From positions 20,426,759-20,490,758 of the forward strand of contig CM047428.1 in NCBI GenBank assembly GCA_026168455.1: a DNA stretch of 64,000 nucleotides, read 5' to 3'. Positions 32,850 to 46,075 of the stretch are shown piece after piece (the first letter of the stretch is position 1; each line of letters starts with the position of its first letter). Under the pieces are notes generated by a model that was not told the origin of the DNA, made no database searches, and was given only the letters and a program-made list of their open reading frames with translations. A program made the position numbers and the translations under genes. This stretch comes from Theocolax elegans (lineage: Eukaryota; Arthropoda; Insecta; Hymenoptera; Cerocephalidae).

Positions 32850-34680
32850 AACATGTTCGCAATTTAGAAATTTATGCGTTTACATCAATTTTTTGTTTGT
32901 ATAGTTAGTTTTATCAACATGAATTACGATATTAATGTGAAAACTACTTTAGCATTCATTAAACTTACAATATTGGAAATATGCTTATTAAAATTTTTTC
33001 GAAAATATAATACAAAATATCTCTATTTTGTAGTAATAAAAACATGTTCACAATTCATATCAATTTTTTATTTTTAATTCTGAACTCTCATAATGGAGAA
33101 ATAAAATAACAAAAAAATTTTATAATTCAGAAATTTATTCGTTCGCACATTGATTTGTAATTTTTAATTATAGATTTTCAAAATATATAGTAATATTAAT
33201 TAAAAAAGCTACTCTATCACCATTTAAACTTAAAATTTCTTAAATCATTTTCTTGAAAATCCTTGTTCAATTGTTACAAAAAAATAGCAATAAAAAACAT
33301 GTTTATAACTAAAAAACATTTTCAATAATCCTAAATTTTAATTGTTTAACTCACTCAACAATTAACTTATTTCATATGATCATAATCCACAATTAAGTAT
33401 GTCATATTTAAATAGGTATATATGTATATAAAACCTTGCTAAGTATATTAAATCGTCGGAGCAACGTTTGTACAAAGTCTGCACACTTAACCTAGCCATA
33501 ATATAACGCTAATTTTCTTGAAACAGAAACATTAATATTACACGTAGTTATAGAATGTCGGAAGAACTTGGTACTTTACTGTGTTTACAGCTTTAGAAAC
33601 TTCAAGCGCGCACCGGCTCTATGTTATTCAATAGTCGAACTCGACGAGGATTGCTACCTTCGCGTAAACGTAACATGATGACATGTATTAATACTAATTT
33701 CAAATTCTTTTTATTCTGACCTGTCAAATATTAGAAACAAAAATTTTCTTCGCGTATTTTTTCAAATACTCTTAGTAGTAAACGTGAATTTTCAGATGTT
33801 TTAAACTATAACATGTACAGAATTTTCGTAATCGGTAATTACCCTTCAATTTTTCATTATTTAATTTTTATATAAAATTGTTAATTTTTTTTGAAAAATG
33901 CAGATGAATATCATGGTTAAACATTTTAGAGTTATAAACATATTTTTAAAAATGTACGTGTTCTTGTATAATTTCTAAAGCTATAACATGTTCGGAATGT
34001 TTTATTGATAATTACTTTCAAAATATTATTTGTTGAATTTTTAGTACAAAAATTATTTGTAGATTGGAAAATCTACATTCAAGTCGTATTTAATAAATAT
34101 CCTAGTTATAAAAATACTTTTAAAAATGTACCTATATGATTATTTTTGATTTAAACATGTACAGTAATTATATACCTTTGAATTCTTATTTATCTCACCT
34201 TTATTACTAAAATTATTTTAGTAAAACATTATAGATGACAATTTAAAAAATTATTTTGAGAATATACATGATTAGATATTTATATAACTGTAACTTACAT
34301 ACATTTTTAACCTATTCCTTTGTTTATGATTCCTACATATTTTTATTAAACAATCTTTATTCAATAAAATCTACACACTAACACTGTTTAAAAATTTCCT
34401 AGTTATGGACATTCTTTAAACCCTTTCAGACATTGGTGAAAAATTTGAATTAAAAAAATTATAACGTAAATTATAAAAAGAATAGTAAAAAAATGCTTTA
34501 ACAGTATATTTGGATTTATCAAATAATATTATACCAATTCTATAGTTGAAAACAATCGCGGTAATAAAATTGTAATTTAAAATTGTGAAAAAATTCTAAA
34601 TTAATTTAGGTCTGAAAGGGTTAATTACGTTCACGATAATTCCGAATTTAAAGAATTATAACATGTATAGAACTCTTATA
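32850..34680 (+). repeat. Decayed array marked by AACATGT, period about 168-190 bp
   Basis: AACATGT-type words recur at 32850, 33041, 33298, 33819, 33985, 34154 and 34659. Where intact they are followed by TC/AC-GAATTT and by ATTTTT-GTAC-AAAATTATT words. The spacings 33819-33985-34154 are 166 and 169 bp, and 32850-33041 is 191. Between them the units are badly eroded, and a non-repetitive patch (33560..33690) interrupts the array. Confidence 0.5.
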
Positions 34681-35530
34681 AAATCACATTTTTTCGGATA
34701 ATTTCCATGCAATTCTGATTTTATTAAATTTTTGTTCAAAAAATCATTTTCACGTAGTAAACTCCACGTGCACGTCATAGCAACAAAAAACATTTCCCAG
34801 TTATCGAAAAAAAAAGAAAGAGAGGCAGGTCAAACCTCATTTCGTTATCTCCGCAAGAAAGAGAATTCCGCGCAACGAGGAAACAAACGTCCTAAGTAAA
34901 TTCACTTTCGTGAGACGAATTATTAGCAATTTAGCAAAGCCCAATTATTATCCCGTCTTGAAGAAAATTATGCATAATATAATCTGACATCGAGTCCGCA
35001 TAATATTAATATAATTACACGGAACAAACGGTAGAAAAAAAACCAGCGCAGTTGTTAGATGTATACATAGACCAGTGAGAAAAAGAGGAAGGCTTTTGGC
35101 CGAAAAAAAAAACGTGAGCTTATATAAGCCTCGAGAATAATGCAAACGCTAATCCCATACAAGAGCTTACCAAGTAACACCGGAACCTCGTTTCTTCGAT
35201 GCTCGTTTTTCTTTTCCTCTTCTGTAAAAAGCTAACCTATATATACTCCTTGCTGAAATGAGAAAAGGGTAGTGGAAAGAAAAGAGAGAGAGAGAGACAG
35301 GGGTTACACCGCGAACGTTATAAATAAAAGAGACAAGTAGTTCAATTAATGATAGGGTAGAAAATGAATTTGTTCCATGTTTTTATAAAAGAGATGCTGA
35401 TGTAGCATAGCCTAAAGAAATTCTATTAAAATTACTAATAAAATTTTTCTTGATTATAGATTAATCAATTTATTTCATATGTGTTTAACTGTCATTATGA
35501 ATTCTATCGGATTTTTAAGTAAATCTTTAG
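34681..35530. other. Intron sequence, no clear feature
   Basis: Mixed composition with a (GA)n run near 35285..35300. No gene or repeat recognised. Confidence 0.45.
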
Positions 35531-36030
35531 GTCGATAGTAATAGATTCCTCTAATAGCAGTGTGGCATATTTTTTAAAGATTAGAAACAAATTAAAATAC
35601 TACACATTTTTTCTTAATAAGCTAAGTCAATATTTTTTTTACTGTCATTGTAAATTTATGTAGATATTTTAATTCAAATTTCTAAATTTTAATTTTGGGT
35701 CAATAATGCTAGATTTCTATAATTTGAGTACAACATTCCGTTCAATTTATCACCCAAAAAATTTTTTAATGTAGTTTCGTCAGTTTCCTTCTAAATTTCT
35801 GAAGTGTCTTTATAAATTTCAACTGCCCTTATGTTCATCACAATTTCTTGTTGATACAGGTAGATCCCTGTAACTAAGGTTTAGCATCTCATTAAACTTA
35901 CCGCAAAAAAAAAATATATATATATATAATTTGTTTATATCTACGAACGTTTTCCTAATCCTTAATTTAACATTTTAATCAGAATTTCAGGTTCATAGTG
36001 ATAGATCCCTGTAATTTCATCCCTCCATTG
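35531..36030 (+). repeat. Block of the roughly 145-bp monomer family, + orientation
   Basis: Motif copies at 35531, 35697, 35851 (TACAGGTAGATCCCTGTAAC) and 35995 (GTGATAGATCCCTGTAATTT), at intervals of 166, 154 and 144 bp. It faces an inverted block at 37031..37530. Confidence 0.68.
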
Positions 36031-37030
36031 CCGTAAACTCGTTGCATTTTAATAACGAAGTGTTCGCATTTAACATCTGCACTCATAGCGTATCGCTTAT
36101 CCAAACAAAACTCGTTAAAACGTAACGCGGCAAAAATTAATTTCCCAAAAAATACCATACCGTCAGCCGATAATCATCACTCGAAAAAACTACACCCAAC
36201 GTTAAACTAATCGCATTATCCCAATGTAACATCTTCCTAAAAAAAAAAAAAGAAAATCACCTAAGTACACGACCCTCTCGGAAACTAAAAAGAAAAAAAG
36301 CAAAAGAGAATAGTGTACGAAAAAACATGAAAGGTGCACCGTACACAAATATTTAACATCCGCGCATCGAAAACGCGGGACGGACACGCAGAGTTTCGTG
36401 CAGTACGGACATATGCGGAAGTTCGCATTGTGTGGCAATAATAAAAGTAATAAAAAAATGAGAACGATCTTCGGGAGAGGGGTGGGGGTAGGGCAGCCTC
36501 GACGGCAGTCGATACGGCAGTATAACCCGACCGAGCACCATATCTCGCTACCCCCATCTCATGGCGTCACAAGGGCTCTATATGGCTCTATTACACGAAC
36601 CTCCTACGCGAGCACCGGCGCACGTTAAGTATCTTCGGGAAACGGTAGAGGCTTCGCGTAACGCTCGAGAGAGAGAGAGAGAGAGAGACAGCGAGAGAAA
36701 AAAAAAGAGAGAGAGATAAGTCGAAACGTATAGGAAATGTATATTTTTCTTTTTTGTCATAAATATTTATATTGTTGTTGTTGTTCGATCTCCTTTTTTT
36801 ACATTTGTTATCGTTGGTTTCGTTCTTTTTTTTATTTATTATAGACAAATGAATTTGGCTATCGACCGATAGGCATGTCCAGCGCTGATCAAATATTGGG
36901 TTGGACGACTATTTTAAAGTTTTCTGACATTTGACAATGAAAATTTTTAAGTGTTCAAGAAAATAATAATTGTTATATATATATTTTTATTCGAGGTAAT
37001 TTTTAAGGAATAGTTATATTTGAGGTGCAG
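36031..37030. promoter_or_regulatory. GC-richer core between inverted repeat blocks, possible regulatory island
   Basis: From about 36360 to 36660 the composition is CpG-rich (CGCGCATCG, ACGCGGGACGG, GAGCACCGGCGCACG), followed by a (GA)n tract at 36667..36690. Frames are open on both strands but none is recognisable as a protein. It sits at the centre of the + block (35531..36030) and the - block (37031..37530), so it would be the loop of a large inverted repeat. Confidence 0.3.
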
Positions 37031-37530
37031 AGGATCTATCTTTATCCATATCTGTGATGTTCAAAATATGAAATTAAGTTTCTGAATAGTATTCACGAGG
37101 CTAGTTTAGAACCTGTGGAATAAACTTATAAAGCTATTTCAAAAGAAAACAAATTCTATGGAGTGTGGGTCATAAATTACAGCAATCTACTTTTATCGAC
37201 CTTTCATGTTCAAATATACAATTAAAAACTGAATAATATTCATGAGGTTAGTTTAGAACATATAGAAGAAACTGAAAAAGTTATTTTAAAATAATTATTG
37301 AGGGTATGTCGGACATAAAATTACAGAGATCTTCTTTTATCGATCGATGATGTAAAAAATATCAAATTAAAAGTGTAAATAAAATGTACAAAGCTATAGT
37401 TTAGAATAATAGAATTTAATTATAAGAATAATTTAAAACATCTGGAAAAGTGTGTCTATTTTTTAAAACATTTATTATTGATGACTTAACGAGATGTCAA
37501 ACATTAATTAGAGGGATCTATCATTACCAA
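37031..37530 (-). repeat. Block of the roughly 145-bp monomer family, - orientation
   Basis: Reverse-complement motif copies (TTACAGAGATCTTCTTTTAT and variants, preceded by ATGTCGGACA) start near 37031, 37161, 37301 and 37489. Intervals are 130, 140 and 188 bp. Confidence 0.68.
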
Positions 37531-38043
37531 CACAAAAATTATGTTTAATATTTTAAAAACAGTAAATTGGTCGGTAAAAAAAGGTTAACATAAAAACTAA
37601 TTTATTGAAAAAAAATTCTATATATTGCTTGAAAGAAATCCAATCTAAAAACAAGATACCGATAAAACAAGACTTTTAGAAGTCTTATCTTACCAACCGG
37701 CACGTTGTTCCTGAATATGCAAAATGTATTCCTAAAACTAATATCAATTATCTCCTGTGTATCGACTCCGAACGTCAAAATAATTTTCTTATCAATCAGA
37801 ATCATCGAAGGGTAATTCGACGTAGCAATTACGTGATTAATTATTTTGCAGTTCGGATCATGCAACCGCTATCTACTGTGATCGACGGTGCACCGTTGTG
37901 AACGACGATAATTCTTCACCACGAAAAGAAAAAAAAAAGAAAAATCTACGAACGCAAATGCCTAATTGCGATCGACACGCACTCCAACAAAACTTTATTA
38001 CCCTTAACGTGGGATCTACATTCTAATAAATATAAATATGAAA
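37531..38043. other. Intron sequence, no clear feature
   Basis: AT-rich to about 37860, then a short GC-richer patch. No gene or repeat recognised. Confidence 0.45.
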
Positions 38044-38560
38044 TTTTATGGGATTTTCGAAAGGTTGTGTTTTATAATTTTATGAGATAAAATTCTAAAA
38101 TATTTTAATAAATTTGATATTTCAAATTTATTCTTCAACAAAGGTTAGGTTCTTCGCATACTTTATAAGACGTAATATAACATTCGAAAGATTAGTTTCA
38201 CAATTTTATAACCAAAAAAATAATTCTAAAAAATTTTAATAAATACATTTTATTCTTACTTGCTTGAACCTAACAATATCATTTATGAGATTTTTGAGAG
38301 GACATGCTTCATAATTTTATAATATAAAATTTAATAAATTTTAATAACTTTAACTGTCTTCTAAAAAACTGAAATTATACAAAAAATTATAAAAAAAATC
38401 CTTTAAACAAAATTTTATACGTACTTTATAAGATAAAATTCTAAACATTTCTAACAGTTACAACGGTTTTCAAAATCAGTTAAATCACAGAAAAAAAATT
38501 TACAAAATTTCCGAGAGGTTATGTTATAAAAATTCTCATAATTTAATAAATCCGTATCTA
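38044..38560 (+). repeat. Diverged tandem array, period about 119 bp
   Basis: Units begin with TTTAT(A/G)(A/G)GA near 38044, 38162 and 38282, with a fourth near 38425. Each carries CGAAAG/GAGAGG, ATAATTTTATAA, AAAATTCTAAAA and TTTTAATAAATT words in the same order. Confidence 0.62.
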
Positions 38561-38619
38561 TACTTTCTTAATTATCAAAAAAAAAAAATTTTTTTCTCAC
38601 AATACCCGAGTTCCCCTCG

Positions 38620-38990
38620 TATGCGTTATTATCAGCGTCAGCAACGCAACAGCCTTTTTTCGGATTCCCTTCTGCCAAAAAAAGAGGACGAATCTGGATG
38701 GAACGAAAAAAAATGAGAGAAAGCACACGTTGCGATCGAGAACCCTTGTTTCGCAGCGGTAAACCGAGTGCGCGCGCGTTGAGATTGGACGGGTTGTGTC
38801 GATTTCGTCGACCGGTCCTTGTCGAGAGCGTGGGAGGCGCGCGTTTTATTGAAGCAAAAAACACCGGCCAGAGGGAAGATTTGACGAGGGAAACTAATCG
38901 CTTCGCGAAAATCACTTGTTCCTCTTTCTCTCTCGATATACATTTTTTTTCTTCTCACAAACGCTTGGGTGCGATGAATTCCAATCTATG
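38620..38990. promoter_or_regulatory. GC-richer island in intron, function unknown
   Basis: CpG-containing non-repetitive sequence (GAGTGCGCGCGTTGAGATTG, GTCGACCGGTCCTTGTCGAG). Frames are open on both strands, as expected for GC-rich DNA lacking stops, without a recognisable protein. Possible regulatory DNA. Confidence 0.25.
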
Positions 38991-39132
38991 ATTTTTATTG
39001 CTTACGTGTGAATTAATGTGTCTCATTGCTCACATTGAAATGGAAATAGCATTATTTTTTTGTTAACTAATAAATAATTACGTTTCTTTAATTTTCTTAT
39101 CAGACTAATCGATTGTATATTTTTTGTTATTT

Positions 39133-39360
39133 ATGAGTTACAGGGATCTACCGTTATCGATCGATATATAATCGTTTAATATGTTTAATTGAGAATTCCA
39201 ATCAATTCGATTAGATTAATTAGTTTGATACTTAAATTTAATTAACTTTGATTAATTAGTTTGATATGTGTAAAGTGGACGAAGAAAGAAACATTTTTAA
39301 GTGATAATTATACGAGGATGTCGGTAAATTGTTGACCGAGATCTGTATTTAAATATCGAT
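39133..39360 (-). repeat. Two further - copies of the roughly 145-bp family motif
   Basis: TTACAGGGATCTACCGTTAT at 39138 is a close copy. A diverged copy (GAGGATGTCGG, then GACCGAGATCTG) starts at 39313, about 175 bp on. Confidence 0.6.
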
Positions 39361-39756
39361 ATTATGTTTTAAAAATTGCAAAACTCAAAAAAATTTATGA
39401 AGTTAATTTAGAAAACAGTTTTGTTCGTAATTTTAAGGGAATCCTGGTCATAATGAAATCATGAATGAAAAAACTATAGATTTTTATAAACAAAAACATA
39501 ATGAAAAATGCTTAGTCGATACATTTTTATTTAAAAAAATAGAGATTTTCTATCAAAACTCGAAACTCAAAAATTATGTTTAAAAATTGAATTAAAAATC
39601 AGAATAAATATTGTTACAAGTACCTGCCCTGACAATAAGGATTTTTCAAAAAATCATTTCTGATACTTACAAAAACTAAAAATCTTGTCTTTTTTTAATA
39701 TTTTTAATAGTATATCTGATTGTTACCGACTGAGCGAAAAATGTTGAATATTATAT

Positions 39757-39851
39757 ATATAGAGTGACAAAAAAGTAATGGACCCTTTGTCCAACATAGC
39801 TTTCTTAAAATAATACATACCCGTTCCCTTACTTTTTTGACGCCCTGTATA
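39757..39851. mobile_element. Short MITE with TATACAGGG-type ends
   Basis: The left end TATAGAGTGACAAAAAAGTAA pairs with the right end TTACTTTTTTGACGCCCTGTATA, with 50 bp between. This terminal word is common at the ends of short insect DNA elements. A single related end (TATACAGGGTGTCG) occurs at 62677..62690. Confidence 0.7.
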
Positions 39852-42759
39852 GTTTTCCGTATAAACTATTTCGAAAATATCTTTTATTTACAGAATTGCA
39901 AATTCGCACCGTGACATTAAATTTAATGCTTCTGTATTTAACTTTTTTCTACAGAATTCTATAATATCATTTAATAAATGTAATAATCAACAATCCACCA
40001 TCTTCCTAATCCTTCAACAACAATATTCATTAAAAAACTAAAAAACACAACTCAAAATTAAACCATAATCATCCACTGAGTCTAACATGAATCCCGCTTT
40101 AAAAAAATCTAATTACTTTTCGCAGACGTAAATTAAAATTCAAAAACAGAAATTTAATGAAAATCCAGCGCACATCGCTAAGTAAACAATTGTCGAAGAG
40201 AAGAAGGAAAAAAAAAGAAAATGCGTAAACACAACGAGCGTCACGTCCAGTGAGCATAAAAAGGTAAACTGTCGTTGCCCCCCTTTATTCTTCGAAACCG
40301 AGTCGTATAGACGGTATTTACTTGACAATTATAGTCGAGCACGCTCAAACCGTTTCTCTACACTTTTCCCAAGAGAAGAGAAAGAGAGAAAGAAAGAGAG
40401 AGAGATGCATCCTTAAAAAATTTTTCCTCGAGACATTCTCCTTTTATTAATGCCATCCTTGTTTGTTTTTTCTTCCCCTCGCGTTTCAACATTGATTTTG
40501 AATTTTTAATTAAAATTTCCTTATTTTTTCTGCTTAAAATACAGTAATATATCGCTCGTAACGGCAATTTATACGCTTATTTTACGATATATATGTATAT
40601 ATGTAGGTGTGGCTTTTATCTCGAAAATTGGCGACGAGGTTACGTTATTGTTTGTTATTTGGACGATAACGAATATCGAATCGTAATGTTGGAGTATCAC
40701 GTGACACTATTATTTCATCCATAACCATTACCAAAGTCATTCGAGGATAATGTTTCTCATTAAAATCTGTTACAAAAAATATATAATAATATCAGTGTTG
40801 TTATATGTTGCGGTTAATGTTTTTATTGATCGATTTTTACATACAATTATTTTAATCGAGAAGTTTTCAATTTTTCTTTTTTTTTTATCTTTGAGCAATT
40901 TGTTTGTAATGAAACAAAGGAATAGCGAAAAATATGTCGTTTAAAAGGTTTGTAATTGCGAAGTTTTGTGATAAAATTAGCAAACCACGTAATTGTTAAC
41001 AATAACGTCATAATACTGAAACACATATGAATGTTGTAAATGGCAAAGTATTTAATGCCGATTTCTGTTTTGGAAAAATACAACATTGTCTCGTAAAATC
41101 AAGTTTATTAGGGTAAAATTCACAGAGAAGGTAATTATCAAGAATGACGTCATAATACGTGCAATCCGCAAATATTATAGATAACAAACATATCGAATGT
41201 CAATTTCTGTTTGTAAAAAAAATACACGATTACCTCGTCAAACTTAATAATATAATTATTAACAATGAACTTACAATAACGAAATACTGACGTAACAATA
41301 CGGTAAAATGCTGTCAAAGCTAACAGGTACAATTAATTTCTCTAATTTCAATTTTTTATCCTTGTCGATGTCATAATAATCCGAGCACATACCTTTTCGA
41401 TATTAAACTTGTACACGCAGCAGCCACCGGGACTCATGAAACTTTCATCGTCTTTACGAAACTTGGTCGTTTTATATCCTCGAAACTTTTTCCCATCTAC
41501 GCATAGGTCGCTTCTTCTTCTTTCTTTTTTTTAATAATACGAGGAAAAAAGAAGGAATAATAACGGAAGTTGATGAAGTAGGTCTCATCGTTTTTTTCTC
41601 TCTCTCTCATACGTTTATGTATGACTAAATTCTAATTTTTGAAAAAGACGATCGTGAACGAAGAGGTTATTGAAATTGTGAAAGTGGTTTGAAGTTTAAA
41701 TTTTACTTTTCTCGGGGATTGTAGGTGAGACCTTTAAAGTCAGAATATCGAACAAATATGGGTGCTTCGATGAGTGCGTCTTGTTTATTTTTAATTTTAT
41801 GATTATGGTACGTAATGATTTGTTAGGTTAGGTCAGTAGAATAGGTACTATAAATACATCTTTATAAAATGTTTTGACATTTTTAATCCGATAAACAATT
41901 GATGGATTCTCCGGTAATTAATATCAATGAGCGGGTTAATATACGACACGATATCCACTTCCCTTTACTTCACTTTCTTATTCTCCGAGGAGTCTCGTAT
42001 ACCGACATCGTCACAGCTCACCCTAGTTTCCAAGGTCGTTTACCTGGAACCAAGCTCCTACGAATGGCTTTAAAGGAATTGTCAACATCTTTTTTCAGAG
42101 GTAGAATTATGATTCCGGATACGTACCGAAAATTCACCTTCACAATGAAATAACACAAAATTAACAACATTTGTAATTATTACGAAAAAAATGTACGTAT
42201 AAGTAACAAATTTTTTTAATCGAAAAAATTAAGAGAAGAAAAATCACATTCTTGAGAATTAAGGTTCCATCGGAGCACAAAAAAGGATAGAAAAAAATGC
42301 TTCACAAGTAATTAACGTTAAAGTATAAGCACTCGAATGAAGAGGAAATACAGGATCTCGCATCGGAGCACAAAGGAATCTTTGAAAAAAAAGAAGCGTA
42401 AAAACGTTGGGAGTTTGAAGATAAGTCGATTATCCGTGCCAAAAGTAGGTAAAGGACGGACAGTTCAACGTCACTTCTTGGTTAGCTCTTTCTATTCCTC
42501 TTGGGGAAAAAGAAAGAGTTTCTTCCTCCTCGATAATCCTTTTTCCTTGGCTCCTTTTCGTTACATTATTTTTATCTTATTATCCTCTTCACTTTGTTCC
42601 CATGCTTCACTGATTTCTTAAACACAATCATTCCTTTTCTCAAGGATCATCGTCATCTATTATTGGAAAGGGCGGACAATAAAACGTAACAATTTTGCTG
42701 AAGCTTGTAATCAATTTGTTGCTTCTAAATGAAATTAAAAAATACCTTGTTCTTTAATA
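39852..42759. other. Intron sequence, no gene supported
   Basis: AT-rich with a (GA)n run near 40378..40403. A moderately GC-richer stretch at 41890..42160 holds one open frame with no recognisable domain. Confidence 0.45.
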
Positions 42760-42779
42760 ATTATGTAATCACATGTCAC

Positions 42780-43340
42780 ACTTTCATCATTTGGAAGTTG
42801 GCAGAATAGAAATCATGTGACCTGATCATTTGGAAATTGACCGCTGAATTATCCTGTGATCATGTATTACGGTCTGATCATTTGAAAGTTGACGGTTCAA
42901 TTATTATCATGTGATTGTACGGTGCAGTCCGATAATTTAGAAGTCAATATTACAAAGTTATTACAATTCAGTCACGTGACCATGCTACAATTTGATAATG
43001 TGATTATATGTTACAATTTGAACATTTGGACTCTAAAATTTCACTGATCATGTGATCATATTTTACAGTTTGATCACTTGGAATTAGACAGTTCAATGAT
43101 CAAATAATCGTATGTTGCAATTAAATATTATGTGATCATTTGTTAAAATTTGATTATTTGGAAATTGACTCTTTCCTTCAACTTTTCAATCAATAAGAAA
43201 CTTTCCAATGTAAACTCTAGATTACCAAACTTTTGTTGCCCAAAGCAAATAATCCAAATTTCGTGAATCGTGTGATCGTACGTTACAATTTGATCATTTG
43301 GAAGTTGACTCTTCAATCAATTACAAACTCCAAAACGTAA
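42780..43340 (+). repeat. Diverged minisatellite marked by TTTGATCATTTGGAA
   Basis: The word (T/C)(T/C)TGATCATTTGGAAGTTGA recurs about every 45-56 bp from 42785 to 43080, then again near 43151 and 43288. It alternates with ATCATGTGATCATATGTTAC. Several words are themselves near-palindromic (TGATCA, ATCATGTGAT). Confidence 0.75.
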
Positions 43341-43540
43341 ATTCTGGACTACCAAACTTTTGTTGCCCAGATTCATATTTCTAAACTGGACGTTTAATCC
43401 TTCATCTATTTTTTTTCCTGTTCCAAACTAAACGGCCAAACTCTTCATCGAGTATGCAATTTAATCGGGAGACAGTTTCCGAGCTTTCGGTTAATCTAAA
43501 ATTGCTTTTCCAACTGTATTCCACCTTTTTCGATGTGCTT

Positions 43541-43543
<3 letters not shown>

Positions 43544-43591
<48 letters not shown>
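43544..43591 (+). repeat. Long (CT)n microsatellite
   Basis: About 23 uninterrupted CT units. Confidence 0.95.
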
Positions 43592-43595
<4 letters not shown>

Positions 43596-44004
43596 TCCTC
43601 GATCGTATATCGCGTTATTAGCGTAGAAAACTTTTCGATGCGTGAAATTCGTAACAGTTACAAACATACCTTTTTGTAAATATCGATGTTTCAATTTTTT
43701 TTTAACAAAATTACTTCACTTGTAAATCCATCAATGAACGAGAGCAGTGAGCATAATTTATCCTATTATTGGATTAAAGGAAGGAAAAATCGTAAATTTC
43801 CATTAACAATCGTCGAGATATTTACAGCGACGATCCGATGCATTGTTCATCTTTGTTTTTTTTACTATATATCAAAAATTATCGAGTGAATATAAAAGAT
43901 TTTATCGAAATATTTCGAAGAGAGACCGCAGGTGAGGAGAATAAAACATAAAGGATGAAAGATTGGCTTCCATCTCTTTTTTCTCACTCACAATTGGTAA
44001 TTGA

Positions 44005-44010
<6 letters not shown>

Positions 44011-44063
<53 letters not shown>
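44011..44063 (+). repeat. Compound (TC)n(AC)n microsatellite
   Basis: About 21 TC units followed by five AC units. Confidence 0.95.
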
Positions 44064-44280
44064 AAGCCATTTAAATTCTTTTATCAAGATCGAATTGTCT
44101 GGTAGCTTTGTACATCTGTAAAATTCACAATCGATTTTATTTACGCCCGTACTAGTTGTTTAAAATGTACAACGATTCCGATATGTTCGATACCTCGAGT
44201 TACAGATTAAATTTGAATAAACAACTAATTGATGATAATTGGACATTGTTTTGTTAATTTAGGGATTGTACAACGATTTA

Positions 44281-46075
44281 ACGGGGAGGTCAGATCTAAA
44301 TTACAGGGAAATCTAATTTTTCCAACGCAACAATGAGAAAATCGAACTGATGAATTAATAATTTGGAAAAATGTATTTTCGGAGAGTTAAAAACGTGTGA
44401 TAGAAGTTAATAGGTCGCTATGTCGGTAATAATTCTGATTGAATTATTAATTTTAAAATGTGGAAAATTTTACAAAACAAGTTTTAACAAGTAGTTTTAC
44501 AGAAAAATCTATTTTTTATCGATAATTTTAACATTTCGAAAGTAGATTAAAGTATCATAATTAAAATAATAAAGTAAAATAATCACCTTTATAAATTAAA
44601 TATAATTTTAAAAATATAAATGTAAAAACTTTACAATGAAAGTTTAAATCATGTAGAAGAAGTTGATAGAATTATTGTTTAATAAAAAGTAGTGTATTCT
44701 CAAAATTAATTTAATATACACATTGTCGGTAATTACGTCGATATGTCGCTAATAATATTTTCCTATTAATAATCGGATCTACCTTTATCAATATATGTTT
44801 GTAAAATGAGAAAGTAATTCATATAGCTACTATCTGAAAAAAGTATTTTGAATTAACTAAAAGACATTGTCGGTAACTATGTCGATAAACATTACATTTT
44901 TATTATTCGTTTAAAAATTCGAAAAAGTCACGCATAGATTTTTTAATATCGAATACCAGAACCTGACTAGAAGAATTTTTTTAAAGAAAATCATATCTTT
45001 AATCTATAAAAAATGAAGTATACATACCTATAATCTACGTGCTCTATATTACAATTGTTATAAAATAAAAAACTTGACGTCAAAAATTTGCAAACTAATT
45101 TTATCCCTTCCACTTTTATAAAATCGTGTTCCATAAATGACAAAATAATTCGGTTTAATTAATAGCCCAAGCTTAAGTTAAGGAAATATCGCGTTACTAT
45201 CTTACGCGGCGTTGTGTAACACTGGCAAACTCAACGTTGAACCATAAAATCTCAAAGTACCAAAACCATATCGAGAATATAATGGCTTTTCACAGGCGAG
45301 GATAGTATTCTGGAAATACCTCGTTTTATGTATAAATGGTCGATATTTAATTCACCTATTTTAATTTAATTTTATTTACCAAAATTTAGTTCCTGATTTT
45401 GATTTTATTTATTCGAAATTTATCAATGCAATAAAAATAGTAATAATACCAGTGTTAATAATATGGAAATACGAACGAAATTTTAATTTTGGAGTTTAAA
45501 TAATTTTATTTTAAATACTTCTGGACTAATTTAAAAAGTACCTTGATTTTTTGGTTTTTAAAATTTTTTATTAAAATATAATTTTTGAATTACAGACAGT
45601 ACCTCCTTTTATCGACTATTAAAATTATCGACGTAGTGTCGTTAATTCATTGTGATGAAACAATTTAATTCTTAATGTATAGCTTTACCAGCTTTTTTAT
45701 ATATATCGAACTTTATTTGTAAGTTTTTTCATATTTTTAATTTGATAGTTTTACTTCATTTTTAGGTTGGTAATGGTAGATTCCTGTACCTTATTTTTTG
45801 TTAAAAAAGCTCTGCCCTCTTTATTAAAAAAAACTTCTGCATTATGTTCTTAGTTATATTTGTATAGATTTTCTTAATTTTTATCTGACATTTTTTAATT
45901 ATTACGGACAAATAATTATTTCTTTCGTAAAATGCGATTTTGTCAGTGTTTACAAAATTTTTTAAGTTACTCTCGCGAATTTTTCTAGTTATTTACTTTT
46001 ATATTTTAAAGGTACTTCTTATAAGTCGATAAAGATAGATCTCTGTAATTTCGATTCGACATCCGTTTAAGGGGC
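44281..46075. repeat. Roughly 145-bp family: - copies converging on + copies
   Basis: Minus-oriented motifs occur at 44281 (AAATTACAGGGAAATCTAAT), 44771 (CGGATCTACCTTTATCAATA) and 45590. Plus-oriented motifs follow at 45763 (GGTAATGGTAGATTCCTGTA) and 46024 (CGATAAAGATAGATCTCTGT, then GACATCCGTTTAA). A second family word (TGTCGGTAATTACGTCGATA) recurs at 44413, 44729 and 44871. The switch of strand is near 45.7 kb. Confidence 0.55.

Noticed and set aside
41899..42153. 84-codon plus-strand frame (MMDSPVININ...)
   Set aside because: No recognisable family, splice-site or codon-usage support inside a repeat-rich intron.
42780..43340. A CRISPR-like array
   Set aside because: Repeats and spacers are both diverged and spacing is irregular. 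This is eukaryotic intron DNA and a decayed minisatellite.
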